Source: Corella eumyota (lineage: Eukaryota; Chordata; Ascidiacea; Phlebobranchia; Corellidae). From it: a DNA stretch of 64,000 bases. This document shows, piece after piece, positions 1-10,792 of the stretch. The DNA lies in the NCBI GenBank assembly GCA_963082875.1, contig OY720097.1, positions 23,196,501-23,260,500 of the forward strand. Direction: 5' to 3'. Numbering within the stretch: position 1 is the stretch's first letter; every line of letters starts with the position of its first letter. The notes under the pieces were generated by a model that worked only from the letters and a program-made list of their open reading frames with translations, did not search any database and was not told the DNA's origin. Made by a program: the position numbers and the translations under genes.

Positions 1-2645
1 TTTTACGGTCCTCGCTAATTCTCTCTTGTATTTTACGGTCCAATCTAATTCTCTCTCGTATTTTACGGTCCAATCTAATTCTCTCTTGTATTTTACGGTC
101 CAATCTAATTCTCTCTTGTATTTTACGGTCCAATCTAATTCTCTCTTGTATTTTACGATCCAATCTAATTCTCTTATATTTTACGGTCCAATCTAATTCT
201 CTCTTGTTTTTTACGATCCAATCTTATTCTTTCTTGTCATTTATGGTCCAATCTAATTCTCTCTTGTATTTTACGGTCCTCGCTAATTCTCTCTTGTATT
301 TTACGGTCCAATCTAATTTTCTCTTGTATTTTACGGTCCAATCTAATTCTCTCTTGTATTTTACAGTCCTCGCTAATTCTCTCTTTTGTATTTTACGGTC
401 CAATCTAATTCTTTCTTGTCATTTATGGTTCAATCTAATTCTCTCTTTTGTATTTTACGGTCCAATCTAATTCTCTCTTGTATTTTATGGTCCAATCTAA
501 TTCTCTCTTGTATTTTACGGTCCAATCTAATTCTCTCTTGTATTTTACGGTCCTAGCTAATTCTCTCTTCTATTTTACGGTCCAATCTAATTCTCTCTTG
601 TATTTTACTGTCCTAGCTAATTTTCTCTCATACTTTACGGTCCTATCTAATTCTCTTTTGTATTTTACGGTCCTAGCTAATTCTCTCTTGTATTTTACGG
701 TCCAATCTAATTCTCTCTTGTATTTTACGGTCCAATCTAATTCTCTCTCGTATTTTACGGTCCAATCTAATTCTTTCTTGTATTTTATGGTCCAATCTAA
801 TTCTCTCTTGTATTTTACGATCCAATCTAATTCTCTCTTGTATTTTACGGTCCAATCTAATTCTCTTATATTTTACGGTCCAATCTAATTCTCTCTTGTT
901 TTTTACGATCCAATCTTATTCTTTCTTGTCATTTATGGTCCAATCTAATTCTCTCTTGTATTTTACGGTCCTCGCTAATTCTCTCTTGTATTTTACGGTC
1001 CAATCTAATTTTCTCTTGTATTTTACGGTCCAATCTAATTCTCTCTCGTACTTTACAGTCCTCGCTAATTCTCTCTTTTGTATTTTACGGTCCAATCTAA
1101 TTCTTTCTTGTCATTTATGGTTCAATCTAATTCTCTCTTGTGTTTTACGGTCCAATCTAATTCTCTCTTGTATTTTACGGTCCAATCTAATTCTCTCTTG
1201 TATTTTATGGTCCAATCTAATTATCTCTTGTATTTTACGGTCCAATCTAATTCTCTCTTGTATTTTACGGTCCAATCTAATTCTCTCATGTATTTTACGG
1301 TCCAATCTAGTTCTCTCTTTAATTTACGGTCCAATTTAATTCTTTCTTGTCATTTATGGTCCAATTTAATTCTCTCTTGTATTTTACGGTCCAATCTAAT
1401 TCTCTCTTGTATTTTACGGTCCAATCTAATTCTCTCTTGTATTTTACGGTCCAATCTAATTCTCTCTTGTATTTTACGGTCCAATCTAATTCTCTCTTGT
1501 ATTTTACGGTCCAATCTAATTCTCTTATATTTTACGGTCCAATCTAATTCTTTTTTGTATTTTACGGTCCAATCTAATTCTCTCTTGTATTTTACGGTCC
1601 AATCTAATTCTCTATTGTATTTTACAGTCCAATCTAATTCTCTCTTGTATTTTACGGTCCAATCTAATTCTCTTTTATTTTACGGTCCAATCTAATTCTC
1701 TTTTGTATTTTACGGTCCAATCTAATTCTCTCTTGTATTTTACGGTCCTAGCTTATTCTCTCTTGTATTTTACGGTCCAATCTAATTCTCTATTGTATTT
1801 TACAGTCCAATCTAATTCTCTTATGTATTTTACGGTCCAATCTAATTCTCTTATATTTTACGGTCCAATCTAATTCTCTTTTGTATTTTTTGGTCCAATC
1901 TAATTCTCTCTTGTATTTTACGGTCCTAGCTAATTCTCTCTTGTACTTTACGGTCCAATCTAATTCTCTCTTGTATTTTACAGTCCAATCTAATTCTCTC
2001 TTGTATTTTACGGTCCAATCTAATTCTCTCTTGTATTTCACGGTCCAATCAAATTCTCTCTCGTACTTTACAGTCCTAGCTAATTCTTTCTTGTATTTTA
2101 CGGTCCAATCTAATTCTCTCTTGTATTTTACGGTCCTAGCTAATTCTCTCTTGTACTTTACGGTCCAATCTAATTCTCTCTTGTATTTTACGGTCCTAGC
2201 TAATTCTCTCTTGTATTTTACGGTCCTAGCTAATTCTCTCTTGTTTTTTATGGTCCAATCTAATTCTCTTTTATCTTTTACGATCCAATCTAATTCTCTC
2301 TCGTATTTTACGGTCCAATCTAATTCTCTCTTGTATTTTACGTTCCAATCTAATTTTCTCTTGTATTTTACGGTCCTAGCTAATTCTCTTTTGTATTTTT
2401 CGGTCCTAGCTAATTCTTTCTTGTATTTTACGGTCTTAGCTAATTCTCTCTTGTATTTTACGGTCCAATCTAATTCTCTCTTGTATTTTACGGTCCAATC
2501 TAATTCTCTCTTGTATTTTACGGTCCAATCTAATTCTCTCTTGTATTTTACGGTCCAATCTAATTTTCTCTTGTATTTTACGGTTTTATCTAATTTTCTT
2601 TTGTATTTTACAGTCCTAGCTTATTCTCTCTTGTATTTTATGACT
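1..2645. repeat. 30-bp minisatellite array, about 88 units
   Basis: Head-to-tail repeats of a 30-bp unit that begins TTTTACGGTCCAATCTAATT and ends CTCTCTTGTA on the + strand. Three main variants differ in the centre (CCAATCT, CCTAGCT, CCTCGCT). A few units are 28 or 32 bp, which shifts the reading frame. Because 30 is a multiple of 3 and the unit lacks stops in several frames, long ORFs appear on both strands (+ reads YFTVQSNSLL, - reads DRKIQERIRL). These are by-products of the repeat and not genes. The array runs off the left window edge. Confidence 0.97.
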
Positions 2646-3741
2646 TAGTTGATTCTGACTCATAATTTAACCTCTTACAGGCTTTATGTTGGGTAACTGA
2701 CATGTTTTATTATGGTTCTCATATATAATCTGTATTATTTTGGTTAGTCAACAACTTCAACAAACGACTGAAACTGACAAAAAATTGTTAGCATATAATC
2801 TAATAATTTATTTCATATTGGTTTTGAGATAGAAAGGAATCTTTTTGAAGTTGATTCTATATGACAGAAAAATATGTTATGTAATTTACCAGTGTACTTT
2901 AATAAACCTGAAAAATCTCCATGGTTGTTACATGTAAATGTTAGGTCATGACCTCAGAGTGGAAGTTCGTAAAAAGTACAAATTTTAAAGCATTCTGTAA
3001 CTCTCGTTTTCAACCATCTTATTGTGATAAATGCAACGACTTTTGCTTAAACTATTTAACATATTTACTGCTTTGAGCATTTTATAACTTACAGCGTTGT
3101 TCATATGACTTAAAAAGATGCTTTCAGTTTTTAAAACTAAGTCTTTTCACCAAAAAATAAACAATTATAAGAAAATAATGATTTTTTTTCTTTGCACATT
3201 GTTAGCAATTTTCTTTTAACCCGTAAATAATAAACTAATATTTTTATTTTTGTTTCGAGTCACATGGCTGGAGTCTATGCGGTCCAAAACTCAAGGTTAA
3301 TACATAAAATGACCTTTAGCAAATTTAAGAAACATTTATTTTTACCTGGACCATACTTATCCTTAATACGTAAAAAAAGATTGATGTTCTCTGAGTTTGA
3401 CAGCTCGGGCATATCTTTGCCTGCCCTACCACTAGCTTATTTTATGTAGAACCCATATAAAACAAAAAAATGTGTTAAAAATATCAGTTTTTTTATATCA
3501 ATTATGTATTTTAAATATAAGAGGATATTAAGTTGTTGAGTTTTTTGACATGTTATTTTTACAAATTTAGCTTTATACACCACAAAATAAAATACAAAAA
3601 TGGGGTCGGTGGGGTTTAAAACTTTTGTAATAGAACTTGGAAAATAAATGATTTAATTTATTTAAAGTTGGTTAGGAACTTGATATAATTTATGATTAAT
3701 ATATTAACAGATTAACAAACAAATAAGTTTATTATATAACA
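2646..3741. other. Intergenic, no gene seen
   Basis: AT-rich sequence between the minisatellite and the first TPR gene. The only sizeable ORF (3264-3449, 61 codons) has no recognisable domain, no splice context and no counterpart upstream of the other two TPR paralogs. The last 30 bases before the ATG at 3742 match those before the paralog at 20867, so at least a short promoter or leader piece was copied with the gene. Confidence 0.6.
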
Positions 3742-6700
3742 ATGGAAACAGAAGATGAGATTATTGAGCAACTTAAACAAATTTGTGATGAAAATGGAAA
3801 AGAAAAATTTCCAAAACAATCTGCAAAACTTTTCCATAAACTTGGTTTAATTTACAAAACTGAAGGTTTAAATAAAAATCCAAGTAAAGAAAGTAAATTT
3901 CTGAAAACTTGGTTTACATTTAAACTATTCAGTAAAAAAGATAATTTAAAATATGCCGACAAAATCAAATTAATTCAAAGTGCAGCTTTACTAAATGCAG
4001 CTATTGTTCGAGATCCTGAAAATGTAAAGAAAATTAAACAGGATCTTCGTCAATTTTGCTCTAAATTACTTAAAGTTGCAAATGCAAAAAAGCCAAAAAC
4101 AGATTTAATTAAATATTCTAAACTAATTGCTAAAGATGTTGCAGAAATGAGAAACAAGGTTAATGGTATACTTAAAACCATTCCTCAGATTCCTGAAGAC
4201 ATATCTAACGAGGAATTCACAAAACTTAAAAGTGAAAAAGTTGAAGCTATAAGAAACCTGCAGAATATAATAAGTGAAGATTATACCAAGATTATGAAAT
4301 GTCTTGCTTGGTTTTGTGAGAAAATAATGGGAAATTCCCCATGTGAATATGCTTTGGTTGGACTTGGATTACTTTCACGAAGGGAAATAACTCCTTACTC
4401 TGATTTTAAAAATGTCATAGTTTTGGATGACAATATTACAGACTTGTTCGAAATTAGGCAAGAGGAAATAATGGAATACTTCAGGTGGTTTGCTGTGATC
4501 TTTCAAATTATTTTGATTAATCTTGGAGAAACTATTCTTCCTGCTGTTAATATTCCAAGTTTAAATAGTGGGGATCCAACTGATTTTAACTTTTATGATG
4601 CTGTTACACCTCTTGGCATTTCTTTTGATGGAATGATGCCACATGCTTGCAAGTCTCCACTAGGAAGACAAGTTGAAACAGAAAACAAACCATTTAAACT
4701 TGAACTAATTGAAACTGTTAGCAAAATGGCAAGTTTTATTGGGTCAGATGAAGATATAAGGAATGGTTACCACTTGGCTGATATGTTAATGACGTCATGT
4801 TTTGTTGCTGGCAATCAACAAATATATCAACAATTTCAGAACTTTGTTGATAAGGAAATCAGATTGTTGGACAAGGAACAATTTTTATCATCGGTCAAAA
4901 ATCAAATTACTGAAAATAGAAAAGATTTTCGCATATTAACTCAATTTGAAAAGTTGGAAAATAATTCAAATTTAAACATTAAAAGAATGGTTTACAGAAG
5001 TTCAACTTTATTTGTTTCAGCAGTTGGTAAAATTCATGGCATTAAAAAATCTTGTTGCTTTGACATTCTAGAAGGTCTTGTTCAAGATAATAAATTGACT
5101 AAAGAAGTTGGTTGTGATCTTAAATTTGCCATCGCTGTTGCATGTGAGACAAGATTAAGAGTTTACATGGATAAGAAATCACAAGATGATACAGTTCAAC
5201 AATCAGAAATACAAAGTAAATTTATAGATTTAGTTGGAATGAAAAGTCTATTGGAATATTTTCTAATAATTTCAACATTTCAACGCTTTATCTTTGAATT
5301 AGCTAAAATAACGAAACCCTCGATAGGATTAGTTCCACAAACTTGTTGTACCTTACAAAATTATAAGTATGCCATAAGTTGGGCAAACCAGAATCTTTAT
5401 GGAACAAATCTTAATCAAACTACAAGTAATGCTTTATACAAACAAGATAAACTTGATATTGCCTGGTCTTACTACTTTGTGGGAATATGTAATCATAAGC
5501 TTGGTCAATATAAAGAAGCATTAACTGATTTCCAAACTTCACTTGAAATCCACCAACAAATTGATGACAATCCATTTAAGAGCAGTAATGTTGCTGACGA
5601 TCATTATTGGATTGGTGCATGTAAATATGAGCTCAGTCAATACAAAGAAGCAATATCTGATTTCCAAACTTCACTTGAAATCAACCAACAAATTGATGAT
5701 GATCCAACTAAGAGCAGTTATGTTTCTGATCTTCATTATTGGATTGGATTGTGTAAATATGAGCTCGGTCAATATAAAGAAGCATTATCTGATTTCCCAA
5801 CTTCACTTGAAATCCACCAACAAATTGATGATGATCCAACTAAGAGCAGTTATGTTGCTTGGTGTCATTATTGGATTGGATTGTGTAAATATAAGTTTGG
5901 TCAATATAAAGAAGCATTATCTGATTTCCAAACTTCACTTGAAATCAACCAACAAATTGATGACAATCCAACTAAGAGCAGCAAAGTTGCTGTTCGTCAT
6001 TATTGGATTGGATTGTGTAAATATGAGCTCGGTCAATATAAAGAAGCATTAACTGATTTCCAAACTTCACTTGAAATCAACCAACAAATTGATGACAATC
6101 CAACTAAGAGCAGCAAAGTTGCTGTTCGTCATTATTGGATTGGATTGTGTAAATATGAGCTCAGTCAATATAAAGAAGCATTATCTGATCTCCAAACTTC
6201 ACTTAAAATCCACCAACAAATTGTTGACGATCCAACTAAGAGCAGTGATGTTGCTTGCGATCATTATTGGATAGGAAAATGCAAATATCAGCTCAGTCAA
6301 TATAAAGAAGCATTATCTGATCTCCAAACTTCACTTGAAATCCACCAACAAATTGATGACAATCCAACTAAGAGCAGTAATGTTGCTGATCGTCATTATA
6401 GGATTGGAAAGTGCAAATATGAGCTCGGTCAATATAATGAAGCATTATCTGATTTCCAAACTTCACTTGAAATCCACCAACAAATTGATGACAATCCAAC
6501 TAAGAGCAGTAATGTTGCTAATCACCATTATCGTATTGGGAAATGCAAATATGAGCTCGGTCAATATAATGAAGCATTATCTGATTTCCAAACTTCACTT
6601 GAAATCCACCAACAAATTGATGACAATCCAACTAAGAGCAGTAATGTTGCTGATCGTCATTATAGGATTGGAAAGTGCAAATATGAGCTCGGTCAATATA

Positions 6701-6960
6701 AAGAAGCATTATCTGATCTCCAAACTTCACTTGAAATCCTACAACAAATTGATGATGATCCAAATAAAAGCAGCGATAAAGTCTCAAATAATCCCCAAGA
6801 CTTTCTTGAGATTTACCCACATATTAAGAGCACTCCGACTGATAATAAGACTTGTGCAGATTGCTATGATTATATTGGTTTATGTAAACTTAAACTTGGT
6901 CACTATGAAGAAGCTTACAAGTATTTTCAAACCTCTGTTGAAATTAACCAAAGAAAATAA
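3742..6960 (+). CDS. DUF294/GlnD-like nucleotidyltransferase-TPR protein, paralog 1
   Basis: Single-exon gene of 1072 aa. Residues 1-200 are helical. About 203-330 resemble the nucleotidyltransferase fold of DUF294 and the protein-PII uridylyltransferase N-terminus: a G-rich turn, R-R-E, then P-Y-S-D, followed by FDGMMPHACKSPLGRQ. About 440-480 (DLKFAIAVACETRLRVYM) resembles the DUF294 C-terminal helix. From about 570 there are 11 TPR repeats of 44 residues (HYWIGLCKYELGQYKEAL type). The signature expected as G-S...D-F-E reads G-L...D-F-K here (L210, K223), so the enzyme is probably inactive. A 26-residue insertion after GL (about residues 51-76) is absent from both paralogs. The start is supported by the matching N-terminus and leader of paralog 2. 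Substrate and pathway are unknown. Family assignment is from motif reading and moderately sure. Confidence 0.85.
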   Translation: METEDEIIEQLKQICDENGKEKFPKQSAKLFHKLGLIYKTEGLNKNPSKESKFLKTWFTFKLFSKKDNLKYADKIKLIQSAALLNAAIVRDPENVKKIKQDLRQFCSKLLKVANAKKPKTDLIKYSKLIAKDVAEMRNKVNGILKTIPQIPEDISNEEFTKLKSEKVEAIRNLQNIISEDYTKIMKCLAWFCEKIMGNSPCEYALVGLGLLSRREITPYSDFKNVIVLDDNITDLFEIRQEEIMEYFRWFAVIFQIILINLGETILPAVNIPSLNSGDPTDFNFYDAVTPLGISFDGMMPHACKSPLGRQVETENKPFKLELIETVSKMASFIGSDEDIRNGYHLADMLMTSCFVAGNQQIYQQFQNFVDKEIRLLDKEQFLSSVKNQITENRKDFRILTQFEKLENNSNLNIKRMVYRSSTLFVSAVGKIHGIKKSCCFDILEGLVQDNKLTKEVGCDLKFAIAVACETRLRVYMDKKSQDDTVQQSEIQSKFIDLVGMKSLLEYFLIISTFQRFIFELAKITKPSIGLVPQTCCTLQNYKYAISWANQNLYGTNLNQTTSNALYKQDKLDIAWSYYFVGICNHKLGQYKEALTDFQTSLEIHQQIDDNPFKSSNVADDHYWIGACKYELSQYKEAISDFQTSLEINQQIDDDPTKSSYVSDLHYWIGLCKYELGQYKEALSDFPTSLEIHQQIDDDPTKSSYVAWCHYWIGLCKYKFGQYKEALSDFQTSLEINQQIDDNPTKSSKVAVRHYWIGLCKYELGQYKEALTDFQTSLEINQQIDDNPTKSSKVAVRHYWIGLCKYELSQYKEALSDLQTSLKIHQQIVDDPTKSSDVACDHYWIGKCKYQLSQYKEALSDLQTSLEIHQQIDDNPTKSSNVADRHYRIGKCKYELGQYNEALSDFQTSLEIHQQIDDNPTKSSNVANHHYRIGKCKYELGQYNEALSDFQTSLEIHQQIDDNPTKSSNVADRHYRIGKCKYELGQYKEALSDLQTSLEILQQIDDDPNKSSDKVSNNPQDFLEIYPHIKSTPTDNKTCADCYDYIGLCKLKLGHYEEAYKYFQTSVEINQRK

Positions 6961-7998
6961 TATATAGTTGAGAACAACCTAATTATAGTTTTTTTTATCC
7001 AACAGTTAAAAAAATAAAATTTAACTTTTTTCTCATATTTTTTTATTTTAAATTAATCTGTAATAGTTCTGTTATTAGTTTAAGTTTTAATTATTTACAT
7101 TTAATTATTTTAATCCAAAAAACTGGTTAAAAGATAATTTACAGATAACAAATTTAATGTTTATGGAACTACTGATATTTATAATTTTTATTTGTAGCTT
7201 AACTTGCTTCATTGTTTAGTATATTCTTAAAACAAGTACACCAACTTAAGTAAAGTCTGACAAACAGCCTTTAGTGACATCACAATACCTACTTATTGCT
7301 TAATCTTACACACATAAAATATTGAAATAAGTTTTAAAGTTTATTTTGTAATTTTTGTACAAATTTTATCTTTAGTTAACCTTACTTTGAATCATACAAT
7401 TTATAAAATGTTTTGTATTACTAATTAACATGTTATGTATTACTAATTAACATGTTATGTATTACTAATTAACATGTATAAATGACATGGAATACTTAAA
7501 ATTTAGCAAAAATTATATATTTATTATTTAAATTGTGGCTTCCTTTAAGTTCTTCGCAAAATCGTTTTATTTAACATTGTATTTAATTGAAAAATGTTTT
7601 TGTACAAATTATTACTTGTTAGACTATAATTTACTCTTGAAGTTTTATTTTACAAAACTTAATTCTTATTAATTAACGATGATTATGAATTTTAGGTATT
7701 AAGGTTTATTTAAAAGTTGAAATTATTAACTTTGATGACATCACAATAACCCCTTGTTCCAACAATCATGATTTAAAGGTTTTAATATTTATTATCGTAA
7801 TTTAACTTGTATCTTTATAGTTTTTAACAACTAATAATTAATGGTTTGTAATAATTTTAGGTTAATTTATTTATTAGTAAAAACTTTTAACAATTTATAT
7901 TTTTATTTTTAGTTTTCCTCACATTATGAAAACAACAAATTCCTAGAAGTTGAAATTACCAAGTTTGTAATTTAATTATTATTTTATATTTAAAGTAT
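6961..7998. other. 3' flank of TPR paralog 1, shared with paralog 2
   Basis: No gene seen. About 7670-7860 matches 23310-23480 downstream of paralog 2 (shared TTTGATGACATCACAATA and TTAACTTGTATCTTTATAG blocks). This shows that the TPR gene was copied with its downstream DNA and not as a processed transcript. Confidence 0.7.
7411..7477. repeat. Three tandem 22-bp units
   Basis: TATGTATTACTAATTAACATGT occurs three times without spacers; the first copy starts TTTTG in place of TTATG. It is a small slippage repeat in the 3' flank of TPR paralog 1 and was not found behind paralog 2. Confidence 0.9.
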
Positions 7999-8231
7999 CG
8001 GCTGGGTGGTGTAGTAGTCAGAACACTTGCTCCACTACATGAGGTCATGGGTTCGATCCCTATCACTCCCATGCTGTAGCTGCCTTAAGTAAGGCGCTAT
8101 AAACGGTATAAACTCCTGCTGATCACAAACTGTCAAAGTGAACTTAAGACTGGGTTGGGGTAACAAATGTAAATCTATATTGGGATTGTTAAGTCGACCT
8201 TCCCACATCGATGAAGTGATATAAAAATTAC
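7999..8231 (+). mobile_element. tRNA-derived SINE, diverged copy
   Basis: Head with A-box-like TGGTGTAGTAG and B-box GGTTCGATCCC, then the family body (CTGTAGC...AAGTAAGGCGCTATAAACGG, AACTCCTGCTGA, CTTAAGACTGGG, TTCCCACATCGATG). It is the most diverged full-length copy in the window and has an internal deletion. The family is a Pol III-type retroposon with no coding capacity, moved by a LINE in trans. Confidence 0.85.
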
Positions 8232-8746
8232 TTTAAACAACCTTTGGCTTTTACTTAACTATGTTTAGTATTTAAAAACTGTGTAAACTTGGTGTTTTTT
8301 ATATTATTTCGACAATAATACTAAGACTGGTTATTTTAATTCATTTAAAAAGTTGGTTCTTTTATTAACATTATTTTTTGTGATTTTTTCTAAAATATTG
8401 GATAAACTGACCTTATTTTAAAGCAATAACTAATTTATATCTCTGAATAAAACAAATAATTTTTAATTTTAATATCACTTAAGAGCTAATATTCATTGAA
8501 ATTAGGTTAACTAAGCTGAACAATAAACCAGGGTTTTAGTTAACCTATTAACTATGCACAGCTCTATATAAACTACTAAATAAACATGAAATAACAAAAT
8601 ACTTTCTTTTTTAGAGGTCAATGTTTCATATTACTGTGTTATGAGGTTGAAGATGTTTATTGAAGGTAACCAGTTTGAGATTAATTATTAAATATTTGTT
8701 GCAATATTTTTGGTGTTGGTGTAGTAGTAACACATCTACATTTAAA

Positions 8747-8857
8747 TGCAGGTGGTTCCCCCAGGGAGTTCCCCATCAACTTCATTCAAGAAAAATCAAC
8801 AACAACCCTCAATCACCCTTCCTAGCAACCAGGTCTTCAGATTTGCCCGGCAAACAA
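8747..8857 (+). pseudogene. Scrap of the zinc-finger gene last exon (unit 1)
   Basis: Matches the last exon of the zinc-finger gene at about 17667-17795: GGTGGTTCCCCCAGGGAGTT corresponds to the VPPGNSP-coding stretch and CCTAGCAACCAGGTCTTCAG to SNQVFR. The frame is lost relative to the parent. Homology stops after CAAGCTC, where the sequence changes to GGAATTTCAGGTAATTTG. Similar scraps lie at 10431, 24098, 26575 and 28974. Confidence 0.8.
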
Positions 8858-9496
8858 GCTCAGTTTTTCGTATACTTTGGAATTTCAGGTAATTTGTTGA
8901 TGTTGTACAATTTAAAAACAATTTCTTGACTTCAATATTTTTAAAAATATTAGTTCAGATAATTCTTTACAACCAGATTAATATAAAAGTTGAATGTCCA
9001 TGTTGTTATTGTTCACCAGGTTTCTTACAATATATAAAAATAATTTATGGTTTTTTAGAGTATTTTTAAATGAGTCAGCATATTTGGCTTGTGAAGAAAA
9101 CTGCTGAGTCAGCAAGCTTTTCATTCTGAATATGCAAAGATTGAAGAAAGGTAAAAATTAAATTTAACTTGATTTGTGTGAAAATAGTTTTAACAGTTAA
9201 AGAATTTATTTATTTAAAATATTAATAAAACAAACCAAATTTTTGTAAATTAATAGAATGTTTATATTAAACAAGTTATCAGAATTTTAATGTTTAACTT
9301 TTATTTTTAACAAATTAATAAAAATAATTTTTTTTTAGGTTTGAACATTCTCGTAACCTTATTCATCCACAAAGTTTTTAGAAAGGAAAATTAATTCAAG
9401 GTTATAGATTTAATTTTTTTAAATTAAATAAAAAATAGAATTTCGTTAAAATTAGTTTTTTGAAATTAAAACAAAAAAATATTTTATATTTTTTGG

Positions 9497-10213
9497 GAAT
9501 TCAACCAAATTCTGATTTAACTTTAACCTTTGAAGCTGGTACGACCTTGACTCCTGAAGGTCAAATTGTGACTTCTGGTGGAGGAGTGTTGATGATAGGT
9601 ACGATCTCGGAGTCACTAGAGCGCAGCAAAGAGCTCGGTTTAGAGGTAGTAAAGTTTGAGGGGGAATTTATCAAAGGGATATTGCTGAAAAAGGAATTAA
9701 ATTTAACAAGTTGGTATTTGTTGTTAAACTTTCTTCAGAGTAAATTTAAAGTGGTATTTTAAGAATTATTGTTTTGGCAAAATTCATTTTAATTTAATTG
9801 AAAAAAAAATTGATTTTTAAAATTATTTAACCAGACGAAAAGAATTAACATATGAAGCAAGTGGAGTAAACATCAAGAATGGGGATAAATTTATCGACAA
9901 TATTGGCCCTTTACAAGAGGGGGTTCTGGTCCTTGTCTTGGGGAGTCTGGAGGCCTGTTTGACCTTGAAAAAGGCGGGTTATAACAACCCAATGTTGGTG
10001 GCTGGGACAGATGGGGTCGAAACAAAATTATTGGTTCGTTTTTTTTATGTTTTTATCAGTTGATTATGCTTCTTTTTTATAATTTAATCATCAATTTTTT
10101 TATTAATTAATGAATTTTATTTAATTCCAGATTTTCCAAGAAATGAACAAACTAGGTTCGATGACATCACAATTATAGCAACAGGCTTATCGTCAAGGTA
10201 ACCACAGCTAAAG
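9497..10213 (+). pseudogene. GART fragment, unit 1: end of GARS and start of AIRS domain
   Basis: Three exon relics of the trifunctional purine enzyme. 9497-9709 encodes FEAGTTLTPEGQIVTSGGG...VKFEG, matching the C-terminus of GAR synthetase (human HAGTALKNGKVVTHGGRVLA). 9835-10033 encodes LTYEASGVNIKNGDKFID and [11 protein letters not shown], the start of AIR synthetase. 10131-10213 encodes IFQEMNKLG. The first acceptor reads GGG where AG is expected, a 1-nt insertion shifts frame before the GYNNP stretch, and the third exon holds stop codons. No GART exons lie immediately upstream or downstream. It is a non-functional segment of a host gene. Confidence 0.85.
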
Positions 10214-10430
10214 GTAATTCAGCATTTTAGTTAATTTAAACATAAAACACTTTTCTAGTAATTGTTCACTTAAAACACTTTTCTAGTAATTGTTCACTTG
10301 AGGTCAATGTTTCATATTACTGTGTTATGAGGTTGAAGATGTTTATTGAAGGTAACCAGTTTGAGATTAATTATTAAATATTTGTTGCAATATTTTTGGT
10401 GTTGGTGTAGTAGTAACACATCTACATTTA

Positions 10431-10790
10431 GGTGGTTCCCCTAGGGAGTTCCCCATCAACTTCATTCAAGAAAGTTCAACAACAACCCTCAATCACCCCC
10501 TCCTAGCAACCAGGTCGTTCGATTTGCCCAGCAACCAAGCTTTGAGGTTACCATGACAACGGTAACCATTTAATGACAATTTAAGTTTTTAAAACTTTTT
10601 TTTTTTTGGTTTTTGTTTCTTAAATCGTTTTAGTTTAATTTTGTTTTAAATTTATATTTTTTTGTAAATTGTTTTATTTGTGGATTTTTACTACTAGGAA
10701 TAAATAATTTTCACAATTTTGTTTTATTTTTGATTTACTTTTTACGATTAACAATAAATTTATTTTAACACAAACACAAAAAGTTTAAAA
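10431..10790 (+). pseudogene. Zinc-finger last-exon scrap fused to its 3' UTR, left copy
   Basis: Begins like the scrap at 8747 but continues into GGTTACCATGACAACGG, matching the parent to about 17812. It then jumps to TTTAATGACAATTTA, matching the parent 3' UTR near 18080. The following AT-rich stretch, with ACGATTAACAATAAATTTAT, matches the parent 3' UTR near 18400. Together it is an internally deleted 3' end of the zinc-finger gene, running convergently into ERAL1. This is the main evidence that the two genes were neighbours before duplication. The right-hand equivalent is 28974-29277. Confidence 0.75.
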
Positions 10791-10792
10791 TT

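Larger units (their letters stand above)
8400..10270 (+). repeat. Duplicated block, unit 1 (zinc-finger scrap plus GART exons)
   Basis: Unit 1 of a block also present at about 23760-26290 (unit 2) and 26290-28690 (unit 3). A partial unit recurs at 10295-10560 and 28690-29080. Each full unit starts with a conserved stretch ending GGTCAATGTTTCATATTACT, then a zinc-finger gene scrap, TGCTGAGTCAGCAA, and three GART exon relics. In unit 1 the SINE present in units 2 and 3 is absent (empty site near 9257). Confidence 0.85.

Noticed and set aside
1-2645. CRISPR array
   Set aside because: Units are contiguous with no unique spacers, and the sequence is clearly eukaryotic.
1-2648. Long ORFs on both strands with 10-residue periodicity (YFTVQSNSLL / DRKIQERIRL)
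   Set aside because: They follow from a 30-bp unit without stops; no start context, splice sites or non-repeat part, and frames change wherever a 28- or 32-bp unit occurs.
3264-3449. 61-codon ORF before TPR paralog 1
   Set aside because: No domain, no paralogous counterpart and no splice context; length is near chance for this composition.
3742-6960. TPR genes as processed retrocopies
   Set aside because: They lack introns, but paralogs 1 and 2 share 5' leader and 3' genomic flank and show no poly-A tail or target duplication; segmental duplication of an intronless gene fits better.
5543-6967. Second-frame ORFs (LKSTNKLMTIQLRAVMLL type) inside TPR paralogs 1 and 2
   Set aside because: They are the alternative frame of the 132-bp repeat. 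The TPR frame carries the recognised domain; I mention the second frame only where paralog 3 is forced into it.
8600-8700. Possible coding exon in the conserved block around GGTCAATGTTTCATATTACT
   Set aside because: It is repeated in every unit and has an AG before it and a GGTAACC after it, but no frame resembles GART or the zinc-finger protein; left as conserved non-coding sequence.
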